DNA of 64,000 bases from Novosphingobium meiothermophilum (GCF_003171715.1 NZ_QGHL01000007.1:248001-312000), one strand, 5' to 3'. Numbered from the stretch's first letter, positions 7,493-16,844 are shown. Made by a program: numbers and translations. The notes: generated from the sequence alone by a model not told the origin.

Positions 7493-9172
7493 TCAACGGG
7501 TCAGCTTCTTGTAGGCAAGCCGTGTGGGACGGTCTGCCGCATCGCCAAGACGGCGCCGCTTGTCCTCTTCATAGGCGGCAAAGTTGCCCTCGAACCATTC
7601 GACGTGGCTGTTGCCCTCGAAGGCGAGGATGTGCGTGGCCAGACGGTCAAGGAAGAAGCGGTCGTGGCTGATGACCACGGCGCACCCGGCGAAGTTCTCG
7701 ATCGCGTCTTCCAGCGCCGCCAGCGTTTCGACGTCAAGGTCGTTGGTCGGTTCGTCGAGCAGGAGGACGTTGCCGCCTTCCTTCAGCATCTTGGCCATGT
7801 GCACGCGGTTGCGTTCACCGCCCGAAAGCTTGCCGACGTTCTTCTGCTGGTCCTGACCCTTGAAGTTGAACGCACCGACATAGGCGCGCGTCGACATGTC
7901 CTGACCGTTGACCTTCATGTAATCGAGGCCGTCCGAGATTTCCTCCCAGACGTTCTTCTTGGGGTCAAGATGGTCGCGGCTCTGGTCGACATAACCCAGA
8001 TGCACGGTTGAACCGATTTCGATGGTGCCGCTGTCGGGCTGTTCCTTGCCGGTGATGATCTTGAACAGGGTGGACTTGCCCGCGCCGTTCGGCCCGATCA
8101 CGCCCACGATGCCGCCCGGCGGCAGCGTGAAAGAAAGGTTCTCGAACAAGAGCTTGTCGCCGTAGGCCTTGGAGATGTTCTTGGCTTCGATCACCTTGCC
8201 GCCAAGGCGTTCGGGCACCTGAATGACGATCTGCGCCTTGCCCACGGGGCGGTTGTCCTGCGCGTTCTGGAGTTCCTCGAACTTGCGGATACGCGCCTTG
8301 GACTTGGTCTGGCGCGCCGCCGGGGTTTGCCGGATCCATTCGAGTTCGCGTTGCAGGGCTTTCTGCTTGCCGCTTTCCTCGCGCTCTTCCTGTTCAAGGC
8401 GCTTGGCCTTCTTTTCGAGGTAGGTCGAGTAGTTGCCTTCGTAGGGGAAGTATTTGCCCCGGTCGAGTTCGAGGATCCAGCCCACCACGTTGTCAAGGAA
8501 GTAGCGGTCGTGGGTGATCATCAGCACCGCGCCCGCATATTCCTTGAGGTGGTTTTCAAGCCATTCCACGCTTTCCGCGTCAAGATGGTTGGTCGGTTCG
8601 TCCAGCAGCAGGATGTCGGGCTTCTGGATCAGCAGACGGGTCAGCGCGATGCGGCGCTTTTCACCGCCCGAAAGGCTTTCCACCGACCAGTCGCCCGGAG
8701 GGCAGCGCAGTGCTTCCATCGCGATCTCAAGCTGGTTGTCGAGCGTCCAGCCGTCCACCGCGTCGATCTTGGCCTGAAGATCGCCCATTTCCTCCATCAG
8801 CGCGTCGAAATCGACGTCTTCCGGCGGATCGGCCATGATGTTCGAGATTTCGTTGAACCTGTCCACCAGATCGGCAGTTTCGCGCGCGCCGTCCTTGACG
8901 TTTTCGAGAACGGTCTTGGTCGGATCGAGCTGCGGCTCCTGCGGCAGGTAGCCCACGGTGATGTTCTCGCCCGGCCAGGCTTCGCCGGTGAAGTCGGTAT
9001 CGATCCCCGCCATGATCTTCATGAGCGTGGACTTGCCCGCGCCGTTGGGGCCGACGATGCCGATCTTGGCGCCCTGATAGAATTGCAGGCTGATGTTGTT
9101 GAGCACCGGCTTCTGCGCGCCGGGGAAGGTCTTCGTCATGTTCTTCATGACGTAGGCGTATTGGGCAGCCAT
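7493..9172 (-). CDS. ettA: Energy-dependent translational throttle protein EttA (ABC-F)
   Basis: A 559-residue soluble ABC-F protein with two nucleotide-binding domains and no membrane segment. Walker A motifs (GPNGAGKST) occur at about 41-49 and again in the second half; both halves carry LSGGE signatures followed by LLLDEPTNHLD and LLLDEPTNDLD. EttA binds the ribosomal E site and gates entry into elongation according to the ATP/ADP ratio. The N-terminus AQYAYVMKNMTKTFPG and length match EttA rather than other ABC-F members such as Uup. The start at 9172 (MAAQYAYV) is preferred over 9196. Confidence 0.93.
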   Translation of the reverse strand: MAAQYAYVMKNMTKTFPGAQKPVLNNISLQFYQGAKIGIVGPNGAGKSTLMKIMAGIDTDFTGEAWPGENITVGYLPQEPQLDPTKTVLENVKDGARETADLVDRFNEISNIMADPPEDVDFDALMEEMGDLQAKIDAVDGWTLDNQLEIAMEALRCPPGDWSVESLSGGEKRRIALTRLLIQKPDILLLDEPTNHLDAESVEWLENHLKEYAGAVLMITHDRYFLDNVVGWILELDRGKYFPYEGNYSTYLEKKAKRLEQEEREESGKQKALQRELEWIRQTPAARQTKSKARIRKFEELQNAQDNRPVGKAQIVIQVPERLGGKVIEAKNISKAYGDKLLFENLSFTLPPGGIVGVIGPNGAGKSTLFKIITGKEQPDSGTIEIGSTVHLGYVDQSRDHLDPKKNVWEEISDGLDYMKVNGQDMSTRAYVGAFNFKGQDQQKNVGKLSGGERNRVHMAKMLKEGGNVLLLDEPTNDLDVETLAALEDAIENFAGCAVVISHDRFFLDRLATHILAFEGNSHVEWFEGNFAAYEEDKRRRLGDAADRPTRLAYKKLTR

Positions 9173-9374
9173 CTGTGGTCCTTGGATCTCTGGCAAAAGG
9201 GCTTTGCGCCGCCTCTACCTGCTGGGAACCGTGCGGGCAAGCGGCGCCTGACGATCGGCGCTCTCTCTTCCGTCTCCCTGCACTTCGGTGCGGGGCAAAG
9301 GCAGCGGCACGGCAGGCAACAAGGGTGGGCGGAGGGGCTTGGCAGGCAGGCACCACCGCTTTAGGCACCGTTTA

Positions 9375-10721
9375 ATGCGAAACCAGTTCCGTGCCCTAGC
9401 GCTTGCCGCCGCCGCCATGACCACCGCCATTCCCTTTGCCGCGCGGGCGCAGGAACCTCAAGGCGACGTCGCATGGGATATTCTAGCCGGGCTGACCAGC
9501 GAAGTCGGGCCGCGCATGCCCGGTACCGAGGCCGAAGCGCGGGCGCGGGTCTGGGCCGAGGCGCGGCTCAAGGCACTGGGTTTCAGCAATGTCGTGGCCG
9601 AACCTTTCACTTTCCGCGGCTATTTGCGCGGACGCGATGAAGCCAGCCTGGTTGCGCCCATTCCGCTCCGGCTCGCCATTACGGCGCTGGGCTACAGCGG
9701 CACCACGCCCGATAAGGGGATTGAGGGTGAGGTGGTCTATTTTCCGACCCTCGACGCGCTCAGGGCAGCGCCTGCCGGATCGCTCACCGGCAAGATCGTC
9801 TTCATCGATCACGCGATGAAACGCACGCAGGATGGCAGTGGCTATGGCCCCTATGGCGCTGTGCGGCGGCAGGGCCCGGCCATTGCCGCAGGCAAGGGCG
9901 CGATGGCCGCGGTGATCCGTTCCATCGGAACCGACAGCCATCGCAATCCGCATACCGGCAGCACCAGTTTCCCGGAAGGCGTGAAGCCCATCCCGGCAGG
10001 CGCGGTTTCCAACCCCGATGCCGATCTCATCGCGCGCATCGCCCGCAGCGGCAAGCCTATGCGCCTGAACCTCGTAATGACGGGCAGAACGACCGACAAC
10101 CTGCCATCGGGCAATGTCCTTGCGGAATTGCCGGGGCGCGATCCCTCGCTGCCGCCGATCCTGCTGGGCTGCCATCTGGATAGCTGGGATCTTGGCACCG
10201 GGGCTATCGACGATGCCGCAGGCTGCGCGATCATCACGGCGGCTGCGCTCAACGTTCACAAGACACAGCAGCCCTTGCGCACGATCCGGCTGCTGTGGGC
10301 CGGGGCCGAGGAACTGGGAGGCTGGGGTGGGCGCGCCTACGCCCAGCGCCACACCGAACCACATGCCCTTGCCATGGAAAGCGATTTCGGCGCAGGCAGG
10401 GTCTGGCGCGTGAGCTTTGCCATGGCGGACATGAACAAGCCTCTGGCAGACCGCATTGCCGCCGCGCTTGCCCCGCTCGGCATCGTGCGCGGCGAAGGGA
10501 AAGCCACGGGCGGCACCGATGTCCGCCCGGTGATCGAGCGGCAGAAGCTGGCTGTCGTCGATCTCGATCAGGATGGCACGCATTACTTCGATCTGCACCA
10601 CACGCCCGATGACACGCTCGACAAGGTCGATGCCGCCGATCTCGCCCAGAACGTGGCAGCGTGGACGCAAACCCTGTCCATCCTGGCCAACGAGGCCGGA
10701 ACGATTTCGGCGACGCCCTGA
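9375..10721 (+). CDS. Secreted M28-family zinc peptidase (carboxypeptidase Q-like)
   Basis: A 448-residue protein starting with a signal peptide (MRNQFRALALAAAAMTTAIPFAARAQ). An inserted PA-type region occupies about residues 110-220. The M28 metal ligands are recognisable in LGCHLDSWDLGTGAIDDAAG (His and bridging Asp), GAEELGGWGG (catalytic Glu and metal Glu) and MESDFGAG. A later THYFDLHHTPDDTLDKV supplies the last His. These enzymes remove amino acids from peptides in the periplasm or outside the cell. The open frame begins at 9288, but the signal peptide fixes the start at ATG 9375. It is convergent with the sensor kinase gene, 2 bases apart. Confidence 0.88.
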   Translation: MRNQFRALALAAAAMTTAIPFAARAQEPQGDVAWDILAGLTSEVGPRMPGTEAEARARVWAEARLKALGFSNVVAEPFTFRGYLRGRDEASLVAPIPLRLAITALGYSGTTPDKGIEGEVVYFPTLDALRAAPAGSLTGKIVFIDHAMKRTQDGSGYGPYGAVRRQGPAIAAGKGAMAAVIRSIGTDSHRNPHTGSTSFPEGVKPIPAGAVSNPDADLIARIARSGKPMRLNLVMTGRTTDNLPSGNVLAELPGRDPSLPPILLGCHLDSWDLGTGAIDDAAGCAIITAAALNVHKTQQPLRTIRLLWAGAEELGGWGGRAYAQRHTEPHALAMESDFGAGRVWRVSFAMADMNKPLADRIAAALAPLGIVRGEGKATGGTDVRPVIERQKLAVVDLDQDGTHYFDLHHTPDDTLDKVDAADLAQNVAAWTQTLSILANEAGTISATP

Positions 10722-10723
10722 CG

Positions 10724-11731
10724 TCAAACCTCTTCGGGGAACTCCAGCACCGTGGTCATCCCGCTGCTGCCATCGATGGTCAGCGTGCCGCCAAGCTGCA
10801 TGGCAAGACCCTGAATGATCGTCGTGCCAAGGCCGCGCCACGGCTTTGGCTCGGCAGGCTCTGGACAGGAACCCCGGCCATTGTCCGAGATCGTGAGGCA
10901 TAGCCGCTTCCCGGCAACCCTCTCCAGCCGCAGCACGACTTCGCCCGGCTGCCCTTCGTCAAAGGCATGGCTCATGGAATTGTTCAGCACTTCGGTGATG
11001 AGCAGCATCAGCGTCATCAGCCGGTCCACCGCGATGCGGGCATCCACGGCCTCGACGAAGATGGTCACATCGGTCGCACCTGCCACATCCTGCGCTTGCT
11101 GAACCACTTTGGCGATCTGGTCGGGAAGGGACAGCCCATGCGCGGCGGGATCGTATAGTTGGCGATGCACCCTGCCCATGAGTTCGATCCGCGCGTCCGC
11201 GCTGCCGAGGACGCCCAGCGCGACTGCGGGATCACGCTCGATCTGCCTGCGCTGCAAGCGGAGCATGGCGGAAATCGAGGCGAGGTTGTTGGCTACGCGG
11301 TGCTGAAGCTCCTTGAACAGCAAGGTGCGCTGTTCGGCCATCGCTGCCAGTTCCCGCTGGCTTTCGACCAGCTTTTCCTGCCGCTGCTGCAAGCCGTGGA
11401 TAAGAAGGATGTCCACCAGCAGAACCGTGGCGAAGAACGCCAGCGCGGTTGCCACGGGCGCGTTCAGGGTGAAACTGCCCAGCGGCTCTATGAAGAAATA
11501 CCACGCCGCCAGCAGGCTGAGCGCGGCACTCAGCACGGCAGGGCCGCGTCCTGCGAGAAACGCGGTGAGGATTACAGCCGGAAAGAACGTGAGAAACGGA
11601 AATCCCGGCGGCAACAACCGGTCCGAGGCAAACCTGACAATCACCGCCAGCGCGGACAGCGCAATGGCGAGCAGATAGCCCGCAAGCCTGTTCCTTACCG
11701 GTTTCGTCAGGGTGCGCTGCTTCAGGCCCAT
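10724..11731 (-). CDS. Membrane sensor histidine kinase, HisKA_2 type
   Basis: A 335-residue kinase. Residues ~15-115 hold four hydrophobic segments of the DUF4118/KdpD-like membrane domain (LLPPGFPFLTFFPAVILTAFLAGRGPAVLSA). The phosphoacceptor box FKELQHRVANNL places the histidine at 144 and is of the HisKA_2 class often used by alphaproteobacterial general-stress and light-type kinases. An HATPase domain follows, with the N box EVLNNSMSHAF and G boxes DNGRGS and GLGTTII. No response regulator is adjacent, so its partner is elsewhere. Signal unknown. Confidence 0.86.
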   Translation of the reverse strand: MGLKQRTLTKPVRNRLAGYLLAIALSALAVIVRFASDRLLPPGFPFLTFFPAVILTAFLAGRGPAVLSAALSLLAAWYFFIEPLGSFTLNAPVATALAFFATVLLVDILLIHGLQQRQEKLVESQRELAAMAEQRTLLFKELQHRVANNLASISAMLRLQRRQIERDPAVALGVLGSADARIELMGRVHRQLYDPAAHGLSLPDQIAKVVQQAQDVAGATDVTIFVEAVDARIAVDRLMTLMLLITEVLNNSMSHAFDEGQPGEVVLRLERVAGKRLCLTISDNGRGSCPEPAEPKPWRGLGTTIIQGLAMQLGGTLTIDGSSGMTTVLEFPEEV

Positions 11732-11794
11732 GTCCCCTTGGGGTTATCCACACCTGCGCTGCTTTGGCAATTGCGCACTCATGGGCAGGCAAGA

Positions 11795-11821
11795 AGGCCC
11801 GCCAGTGACGCTGGCGGGCCT
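11795..11821 (-). terminator. Hairpin terminator after the thiolase gene
   Basis: AGGCCCGCCAG (11795-11805) and CTGGCGGGCCT (11811-11821) form a perfect 11-bp stem with a 5-base loop, 35 bases beyond the thiolase stop and 64 bases before the kinase start on the minus strand. On the minus strand it is followed by TCTTGCC, a weak U-run. Confidence 0.65.
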
Positions 11822-11855
11822 CAGTGTTCTCATGCCTGTGCGGTGCAGCGCTGGC

Positions 11856-13103
11856 TCAGATCCGCTCGATGATGATGGCGGGCGCCATGCCGCCAGCCGC
11901 GCACATCGTGACCAGGCCATAGCGCCCGCCCGAACGCTCCAGTTCATCGAGTGCGGTGCCGATGAGGATGGAGCCGGTCGCACCGATGGGATGACCAAGT
12001 GCCATTGCGCCGCCGTTGATGTTCACTTTCTCGCGGTCGAGATCGAGGTCGCGGATGAACTTCTCGGCCACCACCGCAAAGGCTTCGTTGATCTCCCAGA
12101 CGTCGATGTCATCCTTCGTCAGTCCGGCCTTGGCCAGAACCTTCCTCGCGGCCGGAACCGGGGCATTCAGCATCAGCGTGGGATCATCGCCCTGATTGGC
12201 ATAGGCCACGATCCGCGCGCGCGGCTTCAGGCCATGCTTTTCGGCGTAGGCGGGCGATACGATCAGCAGCGCTGCCGCGCCGTCCACCACGCCCGATGAA
12301 TTGCCGGCATGGTGGAAATGCTCGATCTTGAGGTCGGGATAGCGCCGGTTGATCTGCTTGCGGAAGGTGGTGCCGCCAAGATCGAAGTCCGCCATGGCGG
12401 CAAAGCTCGGCTTGAGTGCGGCCAGTCCTTCGGCGGTGGTTTCCGGCCGCGGAAACTCTTCGTGATCGAGCGCAACCGAGCCGTCCTCGTTATAGACCGG
12501 GACGACCGACTTGGCGAAGCGGCCTTCCCGGATGGCGCGGTCGGCACGCTGCTGGCTGACCAGCGCCAGCGCATCGAGCGCTTCGCGGCTGATGCCTTCC
12601 ATGCTGGCGATTGCATCGCCGCACACGCCCTGATGCGATTGCGGATGCAGCGCATCAAGCGCCATGTTGCCCGAACCCATTCCCAGCGGCCTGATCCCGG
12701 CATTGGCCTGTTCGGCGGCATGGGCCTGCGTGAAGCTCATCATTTCGGTGCCGCCTGCGATAACGCAGTCTTCCATGCCCGACATGACCGATGCACAGGC
12801 AAGGTTCACCGAAGTGATCCCGCCGCCGCAGAACCGGTCAAGCGTCGTTCCGCTGGCGGAGATATCGTAGCCTGCGGCCAGTGCTGCCATGCGGCCCAGA
12901 TCGCCGCCTTGCTTTCCCACTTGCGAAGAAGTGGACCAGATGATGTCGTCGACGGTCGATGTGTCGAGGTTGTTGCGCTCCTTCAGGGCCTTGAGCACGG
13001 TGGCTGCAAGGTGCTGTGGGTGAAGGTGCGACAATGCGCCCTTGCCGGGCTTGCCGATTCCGCGCGGGGTTCGGACGGCGTCGATGATGTAGGCTTCTGG
13101 CAT
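11856..13103 (-). CDS. Acetyl-CoA C-acyltransferase (thiolase)
   Basis: A 415-residue thiolase that catalyses the last step of beta-oxidation or the reverse condensation. The acylated nucleophile is Cys92 in DRFCGGGITS; the catalytic His371 is in GHPIGATGS and the second Cys401 in CAAGGMAP. The DRFCGGG form, instead of the usual NRFCSSG, marks a distinct thiolase subfamily common in alphaproteobacteria. The gene stands alone, with a terminator behind it and a palindromic operator candidate 22 bases before its ATG that it shares with an enoyl-CoA hydratase gene 35 kb away. Chain-length preference cannot be read from the sequence. Confidence 0.92.
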   Translation of the reverse strand: MPEAYIIDAVRTPRGIGKPGKGALSHLHPQHLAATVLKALKERNNLDTSTVDDIIWSTSSQVGKQGGDLGRMAALAAGYDISASGTTLDRFCGGGITSVNLACASVMSGMEDCVIAGGTEMMSFTQAHAAEQANAGIRPLGMGSGNMALDALHPQSHQGVCGDAIASMEGISREALDALALVSQQRADRAIREGRFAKSVVPVYNEDGSVALDHEEFPRPETTAEGLAALKPSFAAMADFDLGGTTFRKQINRRYPDLKIEHFHHAGNSSGVVDGAAALLIVSPAYAEKHGLKPRARIVAYANQGDDPTLMLNAPVPAARKVLAKAGLTKDDIDVWEINEAFAVVAEKFIRDLDLDREKVNINGGAMALGHPIGATGSILIGTALDELERSGGRYGLVTMCAAGGMAPAIIIERI

Positions 13104-13124
13104 GACATGCTCTCCGGGCAGTTA

Positions 13125-13142
13125 TTTAACCGTTCGATTAAC
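13125..13142. promoter_or_regulatory. Candidate operator shared with the enoyl-CoA hydratase promoter
   Basis: TTTAACCGTTCGATTAAC is an imperfect palindrome (TTAA-C/T-CG arms) in the divergent region between the thiolase and M20 genes. Sixteen of the 17 bases TTTAACC(G/T)TTCGATTAA are also present at 48704-48723 before the enoyl-CoA hydratase gene. The size and symmetry fit a TetR-type repressor site; the regulator is not in the window. Confidence 0.55.
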
Positions 13143-13234
13143 GCACGCTGCCCGCAGGTGCAAGCCTTATCCCCAAGGCTCGACAGGCAGCGCGCAACAT
13201 GCAACCCTTGCCGTCATCATCACAACGAGGCCCC

Positions 13235-14437
13235 ATGCTTCACCACGAACTGCTTGAACAGGCGCGCGGATTTTCCGGCGCCATCATTGCCCTTCGACGC
13301 GCGATCCATGCCGAGCCGGAACTGGGACTGCACACGCCGAAAACGCGCGACAAGGTGCGGGCGGCGCTGGCCCATCTGCCGCTCATCTGGCGTGAAGGGC
13401 CGTCCACCACCGGTCTGGTTGCCACGCTGAAGGGGCGTGCCGGACCGGGCCGCAGGGTGCTCCTGCGGGGCGACATGGACGCATTGCCCATGAACGAGGA
13501 AACCGGGCTGGACTTCGCATCCACCATACCCGGTGCAATGCACGCCTGCGGCCATGATACGCACACGGCCATGCTGGCAGGCGCTGCCGAAGTGCTCTGC
13601 GCGCGGGCCGACCAGCTTGCGGGCGAGGTGCAGTTCATGTTCCAGCCCGGCGAGGAAGGGTTTCACGGCGCGCGTTTCATGCTGGATGACGGGCTGATTG
13701 ATCCTCTGCCCGATGCGGCCTTTGCGCTGCATGTCATGCCCAACAGCCCGCATGGGCTGGTGGCGGGCAGGGCAGGGGCGCTGCTGGCTTCGGCCGACCA
13801 GTTCGACGTGGTTGTCGAGGGGCGTGGCGGCCATGCCTCGATGCCGCACGATGCGCTTGATCCCGTGCCCGTTGCCTGCGAAATCGTGACCGCACTGCAA
13901 ACCGCCGTCACCCGCCGATTTCCGGTCAGCGATCCGGTCGTTGCCACGGTGGCGAAGATCGAGGCGGGCACCGCGCACAACGTGATTGCCGACCGCGTGG
14001 CCATGCGCGGGACGCTGCGCACGCTTTCGCCGGCAAACCGCGCCCGGCTGCGCGAAGTGCTGGAACAGATCGCCAGCCATGTCGCGGCTGCCCACGGCAT
14101 GACTGCCAGCGTCACCATCACCCCAGGCTTTCCCGTGACCGTCTGCGATGCCCGTGCGGTTGATCTGGGGGAAAGGGTGGTGCGTGAAATCGCGGGTGCG
14201 AAGGGCTTTCACCGGCTGGACCACCCGATCATGGGGGCAGAGGATTTTTCCTACGTGCTTGAGCGCGTGCCCGGTGCGATGTTCTTCCTTGGCGTGGCGC
14301 ACGAAGGGGTGGACTGGCGTTCGTGCTGCTCGATCCATTCGACGAGGATGATTGTCGATGAAAGCGTGCTGCCGCTGGGCGCTGCGGTGCTTGCGGGCTG
14401 CGCCGAGCGCTTTCTGGCCGAAGGCTTTTCCGGATGA
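13235..14437 (+). CDS. M20-family amidohydrolase (hippurate/N-acyl-amino-acid hydrolase type)
   Basis: A 400-residue cytoplasmic metallohydrolase of the M20D type, which cleaves N-acyl amino acids such as hippurate or IAA-amino acid conjugates. The metal site is shown by ACGHDTH (Cys105, His107), the PGEEG pair (Glu140/Glu141), LHVMPNSPHG and the C-terminal IHSTRM. The dimerisation domain with GRGGHASMPH is in its usual place at about 190-300. ATG 13235 has a GAGG close upstream; the frame is open to 13199. It overlaps the next gene by ATGA, the first of three coupled genes. Real substrate unknown. Confidence 0.87.
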   Translation: MLHHELLEQARGFSGAIIALRRAIHAEPELGLHTPKTRDKVRAALAHLPLIWREGPSTTGLVATLKGRAGPGRRVLLRGDMDALPMNEETGLDFASTIPGAMHACGHDTHTAMLAGAAEVLCARADQLAGEVQFMFQPGEEGFHGARFMLDDGLIDPLPDAAFALHVMPNSPHGLVAGRAGALLASADQFDVVVEGRGGHASMPHDALDPVPVACEIVTALQTAVTRRFPVSDPVVATVAKIEAGTAHNVIADRVAMRGTLRTLSPANRARLREVLEQIASHVAAAHGMTASVTITPGFPVTVCDARAVDLGERVVREIAGAKGFHRLDHPIMGAEDFSYVLERVPGAMFFLGVAHEGVDWRSCCSIHSTRMIVDESVLPLGAAVLAGCAERFLAEGFSG

Positions 14438-14877
14438 CCGAAGTTATCTGGTGGAATGGCGTCATGCCCTCGCTTGAGCGGCTGACCCGGCTGGGCAGCA
14501 CATCCATGCCCGCGCATATCGGCATCGAGTTCGTCGATTGCGGCCCGGACTGGCTGCGTGCGCGCATGCCGGTCGATCATCGCACCCACCAGCCCTACGG
14601 ACGGCTTCACGGCGGCGCATCGGTGGCGCTGGCAGAAACCATCGGTTCGATGGCAGGCGCGATGGTGGTCGATCCGGAGCGCTTCCTTGGCGTGGGCATG
14701 GAGATCAACGCCAATCATGTCCGCCCGGTGCGCGAAGGCTGGGTCTATGCCACGGCCCGGCCCGAAGCGCTGGGGCGCACCAGCCATGTCTGGTCGATCA
14801 GGATCGAGGACGAGGGCGGCAGGCTGGTGTGCATCTCGCGCCTGACGCTGGCGATCATCCCGGTTGAACGGAAATGA
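14434..14877 (+). CDS. PaaI-family hotdog thioesterase
   Basis: A 147-residue hotdog-fold acyl-CoA thioesterase. The family signature is HGGASVALAETIGSMAG, with His59 and Glu68 in the catalytic region of the 4-hydroxybenzoyl-CoA/PaaI type. The following GMEINANHVRPVREGWVYATARP is the standard central strand pattern. It begins inside the stop of the M20 gene (ATGA) and its own stop overlaps the start of the phosphatase gene the same way, so all three are made from one transcript. It probably hydrolyses a small or aromatic acyl-CoA; the exact one is not visible. Confidence 0.87.
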   Translation: MTEVIWWNGVMPSLERLTRLGSTSMPAHIGIEFVDCGPDWLRARMPVDHRTHQPYGRLHGGASVALAETIGSMAGAMVVDPERFLGVGMEINANHVRPVREGWVYATARPEALGRTSHVWSIRIEDEGGRLVCISRLTLAIIPVERK

Positions 14878-15713
14878 ACTTCGCGCAAGGATTTTCCCCA
14901 ATGACAGAAGCCGGCGAAGATGGCCGCGTGATCCCCTTGTCGGGTATTCACAACTTTCGCGATTATGGTGGCTATGCCGCTCGCGCCGGGCGCCTGCGCC
15001 GGGGTGTGCTGTGGCGTTCGGGCCATCACAGCGAGGCCACCGAGGATGATCTGGCGCAGGTTGCCCGGATCGGCCTGGCCACGGTGATAGACTTGCGCGG
15101 CGACAGCGAGCGTCGCCAGAACCCGTGCCGCCGTCCGCCCGGTTTTGCGGGCGAAGTCCTGTTTCATCCGGGCGAGACGGCCATGCAGGCTGGCGGCGCT
15201 CCCGGCCGCGCTGTGCACGAGGAAGCCGCCGCCGAAGTGCGCAGCGCCGCCGATGCCCGCCGCGCCATGGAAGCGCTCTACCGGACCCTTCCCTATCGGC
15301 CGGTTCTCGTTGGCACTTTCCGGCTCTATATGCGCGCCCTTGCCGAAAAGCCTTGCCCAAGCCTGCTGCACTGTCTGGCAGGCAAGGACCGCACGGGCCT
15401 TGCCGCCGCGCTGGTTCATCATCTGCTGGGCGTCCATCGCGATGACGCCATGGCCGATTATCTCCTGACCAATAGCGCCGGCAACGCCGAGGCCCGGATC
15501 GAAGCTGGTGCGCGCCATGTGCGCGAAGGCTTCGGGCGCGATATGGAGGATGCGGCCATCCGCGTGCTCATGGGGGTTGAACCCGCTTTCCTCGATACGG
15601 CGCTTGGCGCCATTGCCGAAAGTCACGGCAGCCTTGAAGCCTATGCCGCCGATGTGCTTGGTGTGTCGTCCGATCTGCTTGCTGCGATGGAGCGCAATCT
15701 TGTCGAGGCGTAA
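14874..15713 (+). CDS. Tyrosine/dual-specificity phosphatase-like protein
   Basis: A 279-residue protein with the cysteine-phosphatase loop HCLAGKDRTG: nucleophile Cys167 and phosphate-binding Arg173. The N-terminal NFRDYGGY and LWRSGHHSEAT, and the IDLRGDSER segment, are characteristic of the bacterial tyrosine phosphatase (Y_phosphatase3/MptpB-like) family, some of which act on phosphoinositides as well as phosphotyrosine. It is the third coupled gene of the operon (ATG overlaps the preceding TGA); a second ATG at 14901 is possible. A perfect palindrome spans its stop codon. Why a phosphatase is coupled to an amidohydrolase and a thioesterase is unclear. Confidence 0.82.
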   Translation: MNFAQGFSPMTEAGEDGRVIPLSGIHNFRDYGGYAARAGRLRRGVLWRSGHHSEATEDDLAQVARIGLATVIDLRGDSERRQNPCRRPPGFAGEVLFHPGETAMQAGGAPGRAVHEEAAAEVRSAADARRAMEALYRTLPYRPVLVGTFRLYMRALAEKPCPSLLHCLAGKDRTGLAAALVHHLLGVHRDDAMADYLLTNSAGNAEARIEAGARHVREGFGRDMEDAAIRVLMGVEPAFLDTALGAIAESHGSLEAYAADVLGVSSDLLAAMERNLVEA

Positions 15714-15727
15714 CCGGGCGCCCGGTT
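15712..15727. repeat. 16-bp perfect palindrome across the phosphatase stop
   Basis: AACCGGGCGCCCGGTT begins in the TAA stop of the phosphatase gene. As RNA it would fold only with a small loop; there is no U-run directly after. It may be part of a transcription end or a protein site. Confidence 0.4.
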
Positions 15728-15875
15728 TGCGGCGGAAAGATTTTCTCGGTCCTTCCTGAGGAAAAACCGCCCTGCGCGGACTCGCTTTTGCCGCACCATC
15801 TGCCTATTTCGCGGCCATGATGCCGCCGCCGGTCAAGGCTCGCGATCGGCGTCTCAGACCGACAGGATGATTGCC

Positions 15876-16844
15876 ATGGCCACCACGCACAAGACCCGAA
15901 TGCTCATCATCGGCTCCGGCCCCGCCGGGCTTTCCGCCGCAATCTACGGTGCGCGTGCGGGCATGCAGCCGATCGTGGTGCAGGGGCTTCAGCCGGGCGG
16001 GCAGCTTACGATCACGACCGATGTCGAAAACTATCCCGGCTTCCGCGACGTGATTCAGGGGCCGTGGCTCATGCAGGAAATGCAGGCCCAGGCCGAACAT
16101 GTCGGCACTCGCATGATCTGGGACACGATCCTTGATGTCAGCCTTGAAGGACCGCCGTTCCGCGCCACGGGCGACAGTGGCGACATCTATGAAGGCGATG
16201 TGCTGGTCATTGCCACGGGCGCGCAGGCCAAGTGGCTTGGCGTTCCCGGCGAACAGGAGTTTTCGGGCAAGGGCGTATCGGCCTGCGCGACATGCGACGG
16301 CTTTTTCTATCGCGGCAAGAAGGTGGTGGTCATCGGCGGGGGCAATACCGCCGTGGAAGAGGCGCTTTACCTGACCAACCATTCACCCGACGTGACGCTC
16401 ATCCACCGCCGCGATTCGCTGCGCGCCGAAAAGATCCTTCAGGACCGCCTCTTTGCGCACCCGAACGTCAAGGTGCTGTGGAACCGGAAGGTTGACAGCT
16501 TCGTGGGCGAGGATGGCAAGGGGCTGACCGGCGTGAAGCTGATCGATACCGTGACGGGCGAGGAATCGCTTGTGGAAACCGATGGAGCCTTCGTTGCCAT
16601 CGGCCATGCGCCCGCAACGGAACTGTTCAAGGGCAAGCTGGAACTCGACGCCAACGGCTACATCGTCGTCGAGCCGGGCACACCCAAGACCGCAATCCCC
16701 GGTGTCTTTGCCTGTGGTGACGTGATGGATCACACCTATCGTCAGGCCGTGACGGCGGCAGGCACCGGCTGCATGGCCGCGCTCGATGCTGAACGCTTCC
16801 TCGCCGAACATGACTTCAAGGCAGCGCAGGCGGCCAAGGTCTGA
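15876..16844 (+). CDS. trxB: Thioredoxin reductase (NADPH)
   Basis: A 322-residue flavoprotein that reduces thioredoxin with NADPH in the cytoplasm. FAD-binding GSGPAGLSAA is at 13-22, the redox pair CATC at Cys137/Cys140 (SACATCDGFF), the NADPH-binding GGGNTAVEEA at about 154-163, and the C-terminal FAD motif GVFACGDVMDHTYRQA. All fit low-molecular-weight TrxB. The frame can start at ATG 15867, but AGGA at 15864-15867 is correctly spaced only for ATG 15876. It is convergent with the first gene of the XrtA locus, 40 bases away. Confidence 0.96.
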   Translation: MATTHKTRMLIIGSGPAGLSAAIYGARAGMQPIVVQGLQPGGQLTITTDVENYPGFRDVIQGPWLMQEMQAQAEHVGTRMIWDTILDVSLEGPPFRATGDSGDIYEGDVLVIATGAQAKWLGVPGEQEFSGKGVSACATCDGFFYRGKKVVVIGGGNTAVEEALYLTNHSPDVTLIHRRDSLRAEKILQDRLFAHPNVKVLWNRKVDSFVGEDGKGLTGVKLIDTVTGEESLVETDGAFVAIGHAPATELFKGKLELDANGYIVVEPGTPKTAIPGVFACGDVMDHTYRQAVTAAGTGCMAALDAERFLAEHDFKAAQAAKV

